Shown here piece by piece: positions 18,079 through 26,065 of a stretch of 64,000 nt of DNA. The stretch's first letter is position 1. Each line of letters opens with the position of its first letter. This DNA is from Pseudomonas sp. S35 (GTDB lineage: Bacteria > Pseudomonadota > Gammaproteobacteria > Pseudomonadales > Pseudomonadaceae): positions 5,662,001 through 5,726,000 of the forward strand of contig NZ_CP019431.1 in NCBI RefSeq assembly GCF_009866765.1, written 5' to 3'. A model generated the notes under the pieces. That model worked only from the letters and a program-made list of their open reading frames with translations. It had not been told where the DNA came from and searched no databases. Both the position numbers and the translations under genes were made by a program.

Positions 18079-18456
18079 ATGATTGAATGCCCAAGCTGCG
18101 GGTCATCAGCCGTCGCACAACAAGCTACAGCCAAGAAAGCAGGTGCCGCCATCGGTGGCGTGAGCGGTGTACTCAAAGGATTATCCGCTACCACAATCGG
18201 CGCCAATATTATTTTGATCGCTGGCAGCCCAACAGGCGGGCTAACCACAGCAGTAGGCCGATTGGCCTCATCCATTATGGCGGCATTCGCAAGCGGCGCA
18301 GCCGGATGTATCGCGGGAGCGAGGATCGGAGCATTAATTGATCGCAACGTCTTCGACTCCTACCGATGCAGTCACTGTAACTGTTCTTTCAAGATGCAAT
18401 TTCCTGCAACATCCGTGAAGGCTTCACACACAGTCGAAGCAATTCAAGACAACTGA
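18079..18456 (+). CDS. Zinc-ribbon / glycine-zipper membrane protein, 125 aa
   Basis: Not a named family that I recognise. Residues 3-7 (CPSCG) and about 95-101 (CSHCNC, in YRCSHCNCSF) form split zinc-knuckle halves at the two ends. Between them is a long small-residue, glycine-rich hydrophobic region (about 20-85, with GAAIGGVSGVLKG, GAAGCIAGARIGALID) like glycine-zipper membrane domains. If the central part forms two membrane helices, both cysteine pairs would face the same side and could bind one metal ion. It starts at ATG 18079 with GAGG upstream. It stands alone on the plus strand, preceded by the TTRGTTC repeat cluster. Confidence 0.75.
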   Translation: MIECPSCGSSAVAQQATAKKAGAAIGGVSGVLKGLSATTIGANIILIAGSPTGGLTTAVGRLASSIMAAFASGAAGCIAGARIGALIDRNVFDSYRCSHCNCSFKMQFPATSVKASHTVEAIQDN

Positions 18457-18535
18457 TATTCATCTCGCTTGCATATTACGCACCGCTGATATCCCAGCAG
18501 CGTTGGCGCTCGCCTGTCAAACAAGGAAAAACCTA

Positions 18536-19504
18536 ATGGCACATCTAATCGAACACATGGCTTATGTCGGTGAAACGCCATGGCATGGGCTCGGATCCGT
18601 ACTTTCACCCAAACAACCTATTGAGGTCTGGCAGAAAGAAGCCGGTATGAACTGGCGCATAGAAGACAGTCCGGTCCATTTCAAGGCCAACACGGTAGGT
18701 AACCTGGGATCAATTTATACATTCCCAGAACAGAAGGTTCTTTACCGTTCTGACACCAAAGCAGCACTTTCAGTAGTCTCACAGCGCTACCAAATAGTGC
18801 AGCCTCGCGATGTGCTGGAATTTTACCGCGACCTCACTGAGGTCTCCGGGTATGAGCTGGAAACTGCGGGAGTGTTGAAAGGAGGTCGTAAGTTCTGGGC
18901 TTTGGCGCGGACAGGGCAAACCGCAACGTTGGCGGGTAATGATGAAGTTAATGGTTATTTGCTACTGGCCACCTCGTGCGACGGAACGTTAGCTACCACC
19001 GCCACACCCACCACCGTTCGAGTCGTCTGCAACAACACACTGACTATTGCCCTGGATGGGGCAAGCCGCGCTATCAAGGTTCCGCACAGTACTCGGTTTG
19101 ATCCACAGGCGGTAAAGAAGCAGCTGGGGATCGCGGTATCACAGTGGGACGAATTCATGCATCGAATGCACATGCTTGCAGAGCGCAGGGTGCAGTGGCC
19201 GGAAGCAATGAGTTTCTTCCTCAGCGTGCTGTGCGACACCCCTGCTAACAGCCCCATTCCTGAAGTACTACCGAACGAAAGAGCACTACGTAAAGTACAA
19301 AGCCTGTATGAAGGACAAGGCCGAGGCTCAACCTTGCAGTCTGCTAAAGGCACCGCATGGGGACTGCTCAACGCCGTAACCGAATATGTCGACCACGAGC
19401 GGCGGGCAAGGAGCTCTGAGTACCGGATGGACTCGGCATGGTTTGGACAAGGTGCAGTCATGAAGCAGAGGGCACTGGATGCGGCTCTACGCCTCGCGGC
19501 CTGA
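18536..19504 (+). CDS. DUF932 phage/plasmid-like protein
   Basis: 322 residues of the DUF932 family (phage/plasmid-related protein TIGR03299), frequent on plasmids, prophages and islands and of unknown function. Start MAHLIEHMAYVGETPWHGLG; the WHGLG box and the later RYQIVQPRDVLEFY are family hallmarks. The C-terminal part includes the AKGTAWGLLNAVTEYVDHERRAR segment expected for the family. It is soluble with no signal peptide. It is likely a single-gene unit, since nothing follows for 165 bp except the convergent XRE gene. Confidence 0.9.
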   Translation: MAHLIEHMAYVGETPWHGLGSVLSPKQPIEVWQKEAGMNWRIEDSPVHFKANTVGNLGSIYTFPEQKVLYRSDTKAALSVVSQRYQIVQPRDVLEFYRDLTEVSGYELETAGVLKGGRKFWALARTGQTATLAGNDEVNGYLLLATSCDGTLATTATPTTVRVVCNNTLTIALDGASRAIKVPHSTRFDPQAVKKQLGIAVSQWDEFMHRMHMLAERRVQWPEAMSFFLSVLCDTPANSPIPEVLPNERALRKVQSLYEGQGRGSTLQSAKGTAWGLLNAVTEYVDHERRARSSEYRMDSAWFGQGAVMKQRALDAALRLAA

Positions 19505-19668
19505 GCCGCTTCGCACACACATCAACCCCGCCTATGGCGGGGCGCTTTATGCCCGATGGGAACACCATTGAGATCGGGCTTCTTCCTACCAAACTGAACT
19601 ATACAAAGGATGGGCAGATCCAGGAATTAAGAACGGCTTACTCAAACAAAGCGTTGATTGATGAAAGG

Positions 19669-19914
19669 TCACAGTCCTGCGTCGATGAGTAAATCTGACG
19701 GTTTGCAGTGCAAAGCAGTCGCGATCCGAAGGATATTCAAAAAGGTAACGTTCCTCTCCCCTCGCTCTATTTTCCCCATGTGAGAACGGTCGATCCCGGC
19801 AGCATCCGCCAAGGCTTCTTGCGACAGCGTTTGCCCGAGTCTTCGTGCGCGTACCGCCGCACCAAGCTGTACTAGGTCGCCGTCTTTATCGTGAGTCGCA
19901 GAGATTCTTGCCAT
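19669..19914 (-). CDS. XRE-family (Cro/CI-type) transcriptional regulator
   Basis: 81-residue single-domain helix-turn-helix protein: VQLGAAVRARRLGQTLSQEALADAAGIDRSHMGKIERG is helices 1-3, followed by NILRIATALHCKPSDLL. It is similar to the small Xre regulators that accompany restriction-modification C-proteins and island control circuits. It lies between the DUF932 gene and the 20042 gene, on the opposite strand to both. Its operator may be the region 19915-20041 in front of itself and the divergent 20042 gene. It is not adjacent to the methylases, so a controller role is speculative. Confidence 0.88.
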   Translation of the reverse strand: MARISATHDKDGDLVQLGAAVRARRLGQTLSQEALADAAGIDRSHMGKIERGERNVTFLNILRIATALHCKPSDLLIDAGL

Positions 19915-20041
19915 GGCGAAAATCGTCGCGCTATGATGCTTTCACGACCACGGCATTTACGACCCTTTTTTTGAAATTTCTGTGACGTAGAGCAGAGCTA
20001 GCAGCGGGCATTCTTACCCCCAATATAGAGAATCTGAAAAT

Positions 20042-20401
20042 ATGTCTCTTTCAACAGTAAATGGATTAAACGAATCTCAAATAGAAACCTTTCTAAAAGC
20101 GAAAAAGTCTTTTGAGGTTATCGGTTTAAGGGGGCAATTCACCAAGAGCGTAGTAATTATCGAAAAGAAGATAGAAAGCCTAGATCTAAAGTGCCGAGTA
20201 AAAGTCGATCTGAAAGGTGCTTTAGCTCAAGGCGGTATATTGGGCACTGTTATTGGAGCTGCTTCTCTCCCCATCGGCGTCGCTTTAGCCGCCGCCGCTA
20301 CCGTTGTCAGCACTGGTCATACTCTAGCCACCTACAACCCCGACTATGAAATCATAAAAGACTACGTCAACAAAAAACTAAAAATTATCTATAAAAAATA
20401 A
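20042..20401 (+). CDS. Hypothetical protein with hydrophobic glycine/alanine segment, 119 aa
   Basis: Not recognised. The N-terminal 60 residues look soluble and basic (SFEVIGLRGQFTKSVVIIEKKIE), then LAQGGILGTVIGAASLPIGVALAAAATVVSTG forms one long or two short membrane-inserting helices, and the lysine-rich end is KDYVNKKLKIIYKK. It has no signal peptide. Codon use is strikingly AT-rich, which together with its position behind the divergent xre gene suggests recent transfer. A membrane-acting toxin, immunity or phage-exclusion role is possible but unproven. Confidence 0.7.
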   Translation: MSLSTVNGLNESQIETFLKAKKSFEVIGLRGQFTKSVVIIEKKIESLDLKCRVKVDLKGALAQGGILGTVIGAASLPIGVALAAAATVVSTGHTLATYNPDYEIIKDYVNKKLKIIYKK

Positions 20402-20452
20402 GATCCGACAATATTAATTAGCGCAACAGCGCATACTTGAGAGCTTAATAAA

Positions 20453-21268
20453 TTGAAAATAAAGTCAGCCATACTAAAAGTAACCATTTGCCTTGCGCTC
20501 ACACTCTCCATAAACGCTCAAGCCGAAGTTGACTACGGGTACATGTATCCGCCCATGCTGCCAAATGAACAAACTATGAACGACCTGCCGTATGCCATTC
20601 CCTGCGCGGAGGCGAAAAATCAGTATGGGGCGAAATTTTACCGTTGCACTTGGTATAGCATTCCAAGAAACATCACTCAGTGGAATGCACAACAACAGCG
20701 TAACGTTACCTTCAGCAACCACATTAGCGGCAAATGTGTGCGAGGCACTTGCCGTGCATCTAATGGCTCGGGCATCTATGGCATGTACGGTCAGGACCTA
20801 AGCTTTAGCCTTTCAATTTACTATTACATCTATGAAAGCGAGGATGGTTATCCGATAGCGTACCGCATGGACGGCGGACCAAATAAAAAGGGGAAAGAGG
20901 TTACTTACTCTCAAGCTCGCGCAACACTTCAGGACTTTTTGCTTGACCACGGTGTTAGCAATGCGAGCGTAAAAGACTCTATTGCTGCCTACTCGCTGGA
21001 TGCGAATGAAACGAGTGGCTCAGTCGATAGCGAACCACAGGTCGAAAAGACCCCCATGACAAAACCCACCAAAACAATCGAAGTAAAGGCAGCCTGGTGC
21101 AACCCACGGGCGGACGATGACTGCACCATTAATGGTAAGAAAGTTCCCAAGGCGGAGCTCAAGCAGTACCTACCAACGGTCTATGAACTGGAAGTACTCA
21201 ATGCCGGTGGGCACTGCGAATATCCGATTTGTTATGATAAAAATGATAAACCGGCCGGAATCAACTGA
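20453..21268 (+). CDS. Secreted hypothetical protein, 271 aa
   Basis: Not recognised. TTG start at 20453; the signal peptide runs MKIKSAILKVTICLALTLSINAQA (cleavage about residue 24), so the mature protein is periplasmic or exported. Three or more cysteine pairs (IPCAEAK, YRCTWY, KCVRGTC, WCNPRADDDC, HCEYPIC) suggest a disulfide-stabilised fold. The sequence is rich in Tyr, Asn and Pro. It lies 51 bp after the 20042 gene in the same direction and may be cotranscribed with it. A start downstream would lose the signal peptide, so TTG is preferred. Confidence 0.75.
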   Translation: MKIKSAILKVTICLALTLSINAQAEVDYGYMYPPMLPNEQTMNDLPYAIPCAEAKNQYGAKFYRCTWYSIPRNITQWNAQQQRNVTFSNHISGKCVRGTCRASNGSGIYGMYGQDLSFSLSIYYYIYESEDGYPIAYRMDGGPNKKGKEVTYSQARATLQDFLLDHGVSNASVKDSIAAYSLDANETSGSVDSEPQVEKTPMTKPTKTIEVKAAWCNPRADDDCTINGKKVPKAELKQYLPTVYELEVLNAGGHCEYPICYDKNDKPAGIN

Positions 21269-21381
21269 CACCACGGCACGGAAGTTCCGTGCCTTGGTTT
21301 TTTACTTAAGTCGGACTTAAGGGCCGGAACATATATTAAATCCGGCATACAGCATCAACTCACACAGAAACCAGACACCAA

Positions 21382-22749
21382 CTATTCAGTAAGAGCAGCC
21401 AATGCTCGCCTACGCTGAAGATAATCTAATTTAGGCAAATGCCCTTTAGGCACTGCCAGCATGCATTTATCATAGGGCAGAAGCTGATCACGTAGCGCGC
21501 CGTCGCTTCCAACTTTTTCCCAATCGATAGAAATAGTAAAGTCGTCCAAAACCATTAAGTATCCTTTCTCGAAAGCTCGGTCCACGAGAAGCGAAAGACA
21601 GATACCATTAGACGGATCCAATCGAATACTTTGATCGACACTCCATGGAACAATATGCGAAGCCACAAGAAAATCTTTATTCTCGATTCCAGTTACAGCG
21701 CATTTAAATCCATAGTTAGTTTTTACTGCTTCTGCAAACGCCCGCTGAGCACTACCCCTGGTTTTAACAGTGGCGTGAGAATCAGCAACTTCATAATTTT
21801 CTTGTTTTATCTGACCTCTAAACTCTTCAACCTCTTCAGCAGAAACCTCTAGAGTCTCAGCCGCCGCGTCGCCTTGCGGGACCATCGGAAATCGTGTCTC
21901 TAGCATCTCGAGAAAAGCACTAGCGGACGCCGCCAGCGTTTCATCAAGCGGCGATAGCTGTAACCATGCGTCATGATTAAGATCAGGATCGAAAAACAAT
22001 CCATAGCCAGGATTTCTGAGGTACGCAGCCAATGCACTAGCAGTCGCAGCATCAAGGGTTTCGATCAAAGAAAGCGGGCTTTCCATTGCAATGAGCCGTG
22101 CAAAAATATCGCTAACTTCTGCATTCGGTGCCACGCCACCGCTTGTGATTGTCGACCACTGAAGCGCTGAGCTTTGCGACGTTTTTGCAGCTAACCTCTG
22201 AATACTCTGCGGAACAAGCTGCATGTCAGCCCAAGCATAACTTGTGCTCGGATTATCCAGATAAGCACGTAATTGCAACGTGCCTGGATCATCCTGCAAT
22301 TTAACTGCTATTAAGTACGGCTGACCCGCTCCACGACTCGCGAGTAATGCAAACTCATTCTCGGCATCGGCTATATCAACGTGGGACGGATCGCCAGGTA
22401 TCGTCTCGGCAGTAGCATCGCTTGTCGCGACGGCCATCTTCCAAACCTGGGGAGCGCCAATACTTGTTTCCCACTTGAGGTGTGGACGATCCGCAGAACG
22501 CAGGACGAGCGCACCTGTAGCAGTCCCTGTTGGCCACTTGTACGTCAGCGCCGCCGAACCGTTCTCGTTTGTCTCTGGAAAGAATCGCTTTACGGCAGCA
22601 ATAAACTCATCCCTTCTCGACAGCTGAATATAGTCTTTCGTATATGTCTTGTTCGCCGCATCACTGCGGCCAAGGCGCCCATACGTTGCGCGATGCGCCG
22701 AGGGCCCGTAATAAATCACAAGCACCCATTCCACTGGCAAAGCAGACAT
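21382..22749 (-). CDS. HNH restriction endonuclease, 455 aa
   Basis: The C-terminal part carries an HNH nuclease domain of the HNH_2 type: CAVTGIENKDF, then ASHIVPW near residue 365 and DPSNGICLSLLVDRAFEKG. The N-terminal 300 residues are a separate domain of unknown fold, probably for DNA recognition. The start ATG directly follows the stop of the upstream Dam-like methylase (TGAATG), a typical translationally coupled restriction-modification arrangement. A second methylase is divergent at 23760. Expected role: cleave unmodified foreign DNA. A modification-dependent nuclease is less likely with two methylases in cis. Confidence 0.85.
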   Translation of the reverse strand: MSALPVEWVLVIYYGPSAHRATYGRLGRSDAANKTYTKDYIQLSRRDEFIAAVKRFFPETNENGSAALTYKWPTGTATGALVLRSADRPHLKWETSIGAPQVWKMAVATSDATAETIPGDPSHVDIADAENEFALLASRGAGQPYLIAVKLQDDPGTLQLRAYLDNPSTSYAWADMQLVPQSIQRLAAKTSQSSALQWSTITSGGVAPNAEVSDIFARLIAMESPLSLIETLDAATASALAAYLRNPGYGLFFDPDLNHDAWLQLSPLDETLAASASAFLEMLETRFPMVPQGDAAAETLEVSAEEVEEFRGQIKQENYEVADSHATVKTRGSAQRAFAEAVKTNYGFKCAVTGIENKDFLVASHIVPWSVDQSIRLDPSNGICLSLLVDRAFEKGYLMVLDDFTISIDWEKVGSDGALRDQLLPYDKCMLAVPKGHLPKLDYLQRRRALAALTE

Positions 22750-23655
22750 TCAACCTCTCCCGATGATGATCGCCTCCGGCGACCGATGTGCCTCAACCTC
22801 ACGCCGACTCTGTGCTGCCAGCGAGCGGTGGGTTGTGAATTTTATAATTTCAGTGTCGGGGAATAGCTCGTGTACTGATTCAGTATCGCGATTAGACATA
22901 ATCCATTTCACCCCTCTCCGAGAGAGGTCGGCGCAAATATCTGCAAGCTCAATAAGGTCAACCGCCTCAAAGGTTTTTGCAGTGTATTTGTTAAATTTTG
23001 CAGTCGGCTCTTTTTCAGTGTCCGGCTGAGAAAAAATGGGCAAATATGGGGGGTCAAGATAGACAAAATCACCATCTGAGGCTGTCTTCAGCACCTCTCG
23101 GAAGTCGGCAGCAACGATATCTGCCCGAGACAACACCTTCCCTATCGTCGCCATAGTAGCGTCGTCAAAGCCTTTGAAGCGACGGTCGCCCCAAGGTGCA
23201 TTCATCGCCCCTGTACGAGAATTCTCACGCCATAGGTGGTTCCAAGACACACCGTTTAGGTAAAAGAACCTTGCAGCCCTTTCGATGAGGGAAGTTGGAG
23301 CAGCCGAGCGAACCTCGTAGTAGAATTCCTTGGAGTCATTCTCCATATACCAATCGAGGAGCGGACGCAACGCAGGCTGATGGTCTCGCATTGCAACCCA
23401 AGCCGCTACGAGGTGTTCATTGAGGTCTGCTAGATAGGAGCGACCGGAAACGCGCCCAGCACAAGCCAGGAAGACCGCTCCTCCACCGAGAAATGGCTCG
23501 TAGTAATTTTGAATAGTGTCAGGCACGTGCGGAAGAATGCGAGAAAGCAATCGCGATTTGCCACCTACCCACCTGACGAAAGGCTTGATGGGTGGGTGGG
23601 TGGAGCTGACAAAAGGTAGTTCTACCTGATCCAGTTTTGAAGCACAGTTGTCCAT
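22750..23655 (-). CDS. Dam-like (D12 class) DNA adenine N6-methyltransferase
   Basis: 301-residue alpha-class adenine methylase. Motif X is [12 protein letters not shown] (26-37), motif I is [11 protein letters not shown] (about 52-62) and motif IV is DPPY near residue 199 ([10 protein letters not shown]). The target-recognition region lies between I and IV ([22 protein letters not shown]) as in the Dam/DpnIIA family. The N-terminal 20 residues are an extra extension. It is the first gene of the leftward methylase-HNH pair. The recognition sequence cannot be read from the protein. Confidence 0.93.
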   Translation of the reverse strand: MDNCASKLDQVELPFVSSTHPPIKPFVRWVGGKSRLLSRILPHVPDTIQNYYEPFLGGGAVFLACAGRVSGRSYLADLNEHLVAAWVAMRDHQPALRPLLDWYMENDSKEFYYEVRSAAPTSLIERAARFFYLNGVSWNHLWRENSRTGAMNAPWGDRRFKGFDDATMATIGKVLSRADIVAADFREVLKTASDGDFVYLDPPYLPIFSQPDTEKEPTAKFNKYTAKTFEAVDLIELADICADLSRRGVKWIMSNRDTESVHELFPDTEIIKFTTHRSLAAQSRREVEAHRSPEAIIIGRG

Positions 23656-23759
23656 TTGATCTCTTTCTTTTCGCCGTTAAATCGGCTAGAGGTATTTTAA
23701 CAGGATGTATGACGTAGGTAACGCATCACCGTCTGATACGTCTCAACTCTGGAGCTTTT

Positions 23760-25076
23760 ATGTCTGAAATTCAGCTTGTTTGGCCGAACAAAGACTTGGC
23801 ACTGCGCGCCTCAGGCGGGAGTAGCTACGAGTGGGTGCAGCCCACAGATCCTCGACTCAGTGAACCTTTTGACGTTCAGGCCCTCACGAACCATCCGATA
23901 GACTCTCAGACGAACGTACTAGCCATTGGCGACGGCCTCGATGTTCTGGAGGCACTGCGCCAACGGACATCAGTCCTCGACGGAGGCATCCGGCTCGTCT
24001 ACATAGACCCGCCTTTCAACACGCAGGTGGATTTTCGACAGTACCGCGACACCATGAATAGGTCGATGTGGCTTAGCATGATGCGCGACCGACTCATTGC
24101 AATTCGCCCACTGCTTGCCAACGACGCGAGTATTTGGGTGCATCTGGATGACAGCGAAGTGCATCGTGCCCGAGCAGTGATGGACGAAGTCTTTGGCGAG
24201 ACTGCATTCGTGACATCTGTTATATGGCAGAAGAAGACTACGCGGGACTCGCGGGCAGCGTTTTCCTCCAATCACGACACCATTCTTGTGTACGCCCCGA
24301 GCGGGCCGAAGAAATGGAAAACCACTAGAAATCTGCTCGTAAAGGACAACGCCCATCTCCTTAATAAGGATGACGACCCGCGAGGTCCATGGGGAGATGC
24401 TCCGTTTACAGCTCCCGGTTTTAGGAGCGCCCAGCAATACGAAATCATTGCGCCATCTGGACGAGCCCTACGTCCGCCACGAGGCCGCTCATGGTACGCC
24501 ACAGAGCCCACTTACCGAGACCTGATAGCAGACGATCGGATTTGGTTCCCTAAAGGCGGTGACGGATCACCACGGCTCAAGCTTTTTGCAAGTCAGTTGC
24601 GCGGCCTTGTCCCATTCACAGTTTGGGGGACATCAGATACCGGCACAAATGACGATGCTAAGCGCCATCTTCTATCAATGTTCCCTGACAAAGAGGTATT
24701 CGACACGCCCAAGCCTGAACTGCTGCTCGAACGCATCATTCATATTGCCTCTAACCCAGGGGAGCTGGTGGTGGACATTTTCGGAGGCAGCGGGACGACG
24801 GCAGCTGTTGCTCACAAAATGGGGCGGCGATGGGTAGTCGCGGAGCGCAATGCCCAAACGGTCTTAGACTTCATGGTTCCTCGACTAACGCACGTAGTTA
24901 ACGGGACAGATCCAGGAGGGGTAACTGACACGACCTCTTGGAGCGGCGGCGGGAGCTTTGAGATGATCCACGTTGCGCCACGGTTCGGCAGATTAAAAGG
25001 AATTGAGAGGCCCGAATATGTAAAGCCATGGCTGGACAATCTACTCCCACCCCATATGCTTTCGACTGCGTCTTGA
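23760..25076 (+). CDS. Beta-class (type III Mod-like) DNA methyltransferase
   Basis: 438 residues with catalytic DPPF (83-86, in VYIDPPFNTQVDF) before the AdoMet-binding FGGSGTT (341-347, followed by AAVAHKMGRRWVVAE). This is the IV-then-I order of beta-class N6-adenine (or N4-cytosine) methylases related to type III Mod. SIWVHLDDSEVHRARAVMDEVFG is a family hallmark. It is shorter than true Mod subunits, and no Res helicase is present. It diverges from the Dam-like methylase across 104 bp, making a three-gene cassette with the HNH nuclease. Two methylases of different classes suggest an asymmetric recognition site with one strand each. Confidence 0.92.
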   Translation: MSEIQLVWPNKDLALRASGGSSYEWVQPTDPRLSEPFDVQALTNHPIDSQTNVLAIGDGLDVLEALRQRTSVLDGGIRLVYIDPPFNTQVDFRQYRDTMNRSMWLSMMRDRLIAIRPLLANDASIWVHLDDSEVHRARAVMDEVFGETAFVTSVIWQKKTTRDSRAAFSSNHDTILVYAPSGPKKWKTTRNLLVKDNAHLLNKDDDPRGPWGDAPFTAPGFRSAQQYEIIAPSGRALRPPRGRSWYATEPTYRDLIADDRIWFPKGGDGSPRLKLFASQLRGLVPFTVWGTSDTGTNDDAKRHLLSMFPDKEVFDTPKPELLLERIIHIASNPGELVVDIFGGSGTTAAVAHKMGRRWVVAERNAQTVLDFMVPRLTHVVNGTDPGGVTDTTSWSGGGSFEMIHVAPRFGRLKGIERPEYVKPWLDNLLPPHMLSTAS

Positions 25077-25311
25077 GTAAGCGTCCCCCGATGCCTGAAA
25101 GCACATAGCGCCAGGCTTAGGACCAAGAACAAGCCCGACCACAAGGGCAATCAGTAGTAAGGTCGCATGTCTCGCGGAAGTCGAATGGGGGGGATAAATG
25201 CGGGGACAGCTATAACAAACCCCGCTAACGACCAGTAAAATATGGCATAAACCTACCAATAACTCCGGCCACAAGCCGAGCGAACGTAAGGTTTAAATGG
25301 CGAGAGCAGGA

Positions 25312-25450
25312 TGGAATACAGACGCACCACTGGCGCTTAAAAGGATAGCTGCTTTGATCGGGCCCCCTCGGATCAGGTGGAATCTCATAGGCCCGCCTGA
25401 TCACACTTCAGAGCCTTGCAAATGGACCTTGTATTCCAAAGAGTATTCCA
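25312..25450. repeat. Putative integrase arm-type sites, right end
   Basis: Inverted TGGAATAC at 25312-25319, then GTATTCCA at 25431-25438 and 25443-25450 with the same 12-bp period as at the left end. They lie in the 426-bp gene-free interval 25077-25502 between the methylase and the att-like core. Otherwise this interval shows no convincing gene. Confidence 0.65.
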
Positions 25451-25502
25451 GTAAAAAATTAAAACGAAATAAGTTCATAAAAAACAACAGCTTATGCATT
25501 TA

Positions 25503-25519
25503 GTTCAGATTACCCCGGC
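25503..25519 (+). other. Degenerate attR-like core
   Basis: GTTCAGATTACCCCGGC matches the ssrA T-arm sequence GTTCAAATCCCCCCGGC at 14 of 17 positions. It lies 53 bp outside the right arm-type repeats, exactly where homology to an older integrase fragment begins. A fresh attR should match better, so either this is a decayed site or only the CCCCGGC part is the true overlap. Confidence 0.55.
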
Positions 25520-25520
25520 C

Positions 25521-25745
25521 CTCAACGAACATGGATGGGACCCGGAGCTGATTGAAGTTGAAGTCGCACTCGCCCACGTCGACAAAGACGAAGTCAGAAG
25601 CGCGTACAACCGAGCTGACTACATTGAGCGAAGACGCCCAATGATGACTTGGTAGAGCGAGTACATTCAAAAAGCCGCCACCGGCAACTTGTCGGTGACG
25701 GCAATCCAGGGAGAGAGAAGCGAGGAGGTCTTCCCGATACGTTGA
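25521..25745 (+). pseudogene. Integrase C-terminal remnant of an older element
   Basis: Reads LNEHGWDPELIEV, then ALAHVDKDEVRSAYNRADY, ERRRPMMTW, an in-frame TAG, and SEYIQKAATGNLSVTAIQG, closely paralleling the intact integrase C-terminus (14926-15110). It has a 6-base in-frame insertion (EVEV in place of EV) and the TAG replacing a Trp codon. It begins abruptly at the attR-like core, with nothing upstream. It is the truncated tail of a sister integrase that once abutted ssrA before the present island inserted. Confidence 0.85.
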
Positions 25746-25780
25746 TCGGTAACAGCTCCAATTGGCAACGTAATTAAGCC

Positions 25781-26065
25781 TTAGATGGCTTGGAGGTCTC
25801 GCAACGCTTCGGGGTGCTGGCTGGCAACTCGCAGCAGAGTCTGTGCCGCACCGGCAGGTCGCCGACGACCCTGCTCCCAATCCTGCAACGTACGCAGGCT
25901 GACTCCCAGCAGCTCTGCAAATGCACTTTGAGATACACCGACTTTAGCCCTGGCCTCAGCCGCAGCCGAAAGCGTCACCTCGGTTGTGCGTGCCGCCTTG
26001 CCAGCTTTCATTTGGCGTACCGAAGCCAACAAGTCTTTCTTAAAGTTCTCCATTTCATGATCCAT
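25781..26065 (-). CDS. higA: HigA-type antitoxin (XRE family)
   Basis: 94-residue antitoxin with helix-turn-helix VGVSQSAFAELLGVSLRTLQDWEQGRRRP at residues 45-73, followed by AAQTLLRVASQHPEAL; the N-terminus is lysine-rich (ENFKKDLLASVRQMKAGKAAR) and would contact the toxin. The start ATG (26063-26065) overlaps the end of the toxin frame by 11 bases, giving the toxin-first order of higBA systems. It is expected to neutralise HigB and repress the operon. The partner toxin is frameshifted, so the antitoxin may now act only as a repressor or be free to evolve. Confidence 0.88.
   Translation of the reverse strand: MDHEMENFKKDLLASVRQMKAGKAARTTEVTLSAAAEARAKVGVSQSAFAELLGVSLRTLQDWEQGRRRPAGAAQTLLRVASQHPEALRDLQAI

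Larger units (their letters stand above)
13708..25519. mobile_element. About 11.8-kb genomic island inserted in ssrA
   Basis: It is bounded on the left by the ssrA 3' end and on the right by an ssrA-like core at 25503-25519. Both ends carry the same set of 8-bp sites: a GTATTCCA-N4-GTATTCCA pair (13822-13841 and 25431-25450) and one inverted TGGAATAC (13862-13869 and 25312-25319). Cargo: P4-type integrase, YfjJ-like HUH protein, AlpA, DUF932 protein, XRE regulator, several unknown genes, and a restriction-modification cassette. Many genes are more AT-rich than the flanking core. No capsid, conjugation or relaxase genes are visible, so any mobilisation would need a helper. The degenerate right core suggests it may now be fixed. 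Confidence 0.8.

Noticed and set aside
23760..25076. Type III restriction system
   Set aside because: The methylase resembles Mod, but no Res subunit follows; the partner nuclease is HNH.
25297..25503. A 68-codon open frame across the island's right end
   Set aside because: It crosses the arm-type sites and att-like core and has no ribosome site or homology.
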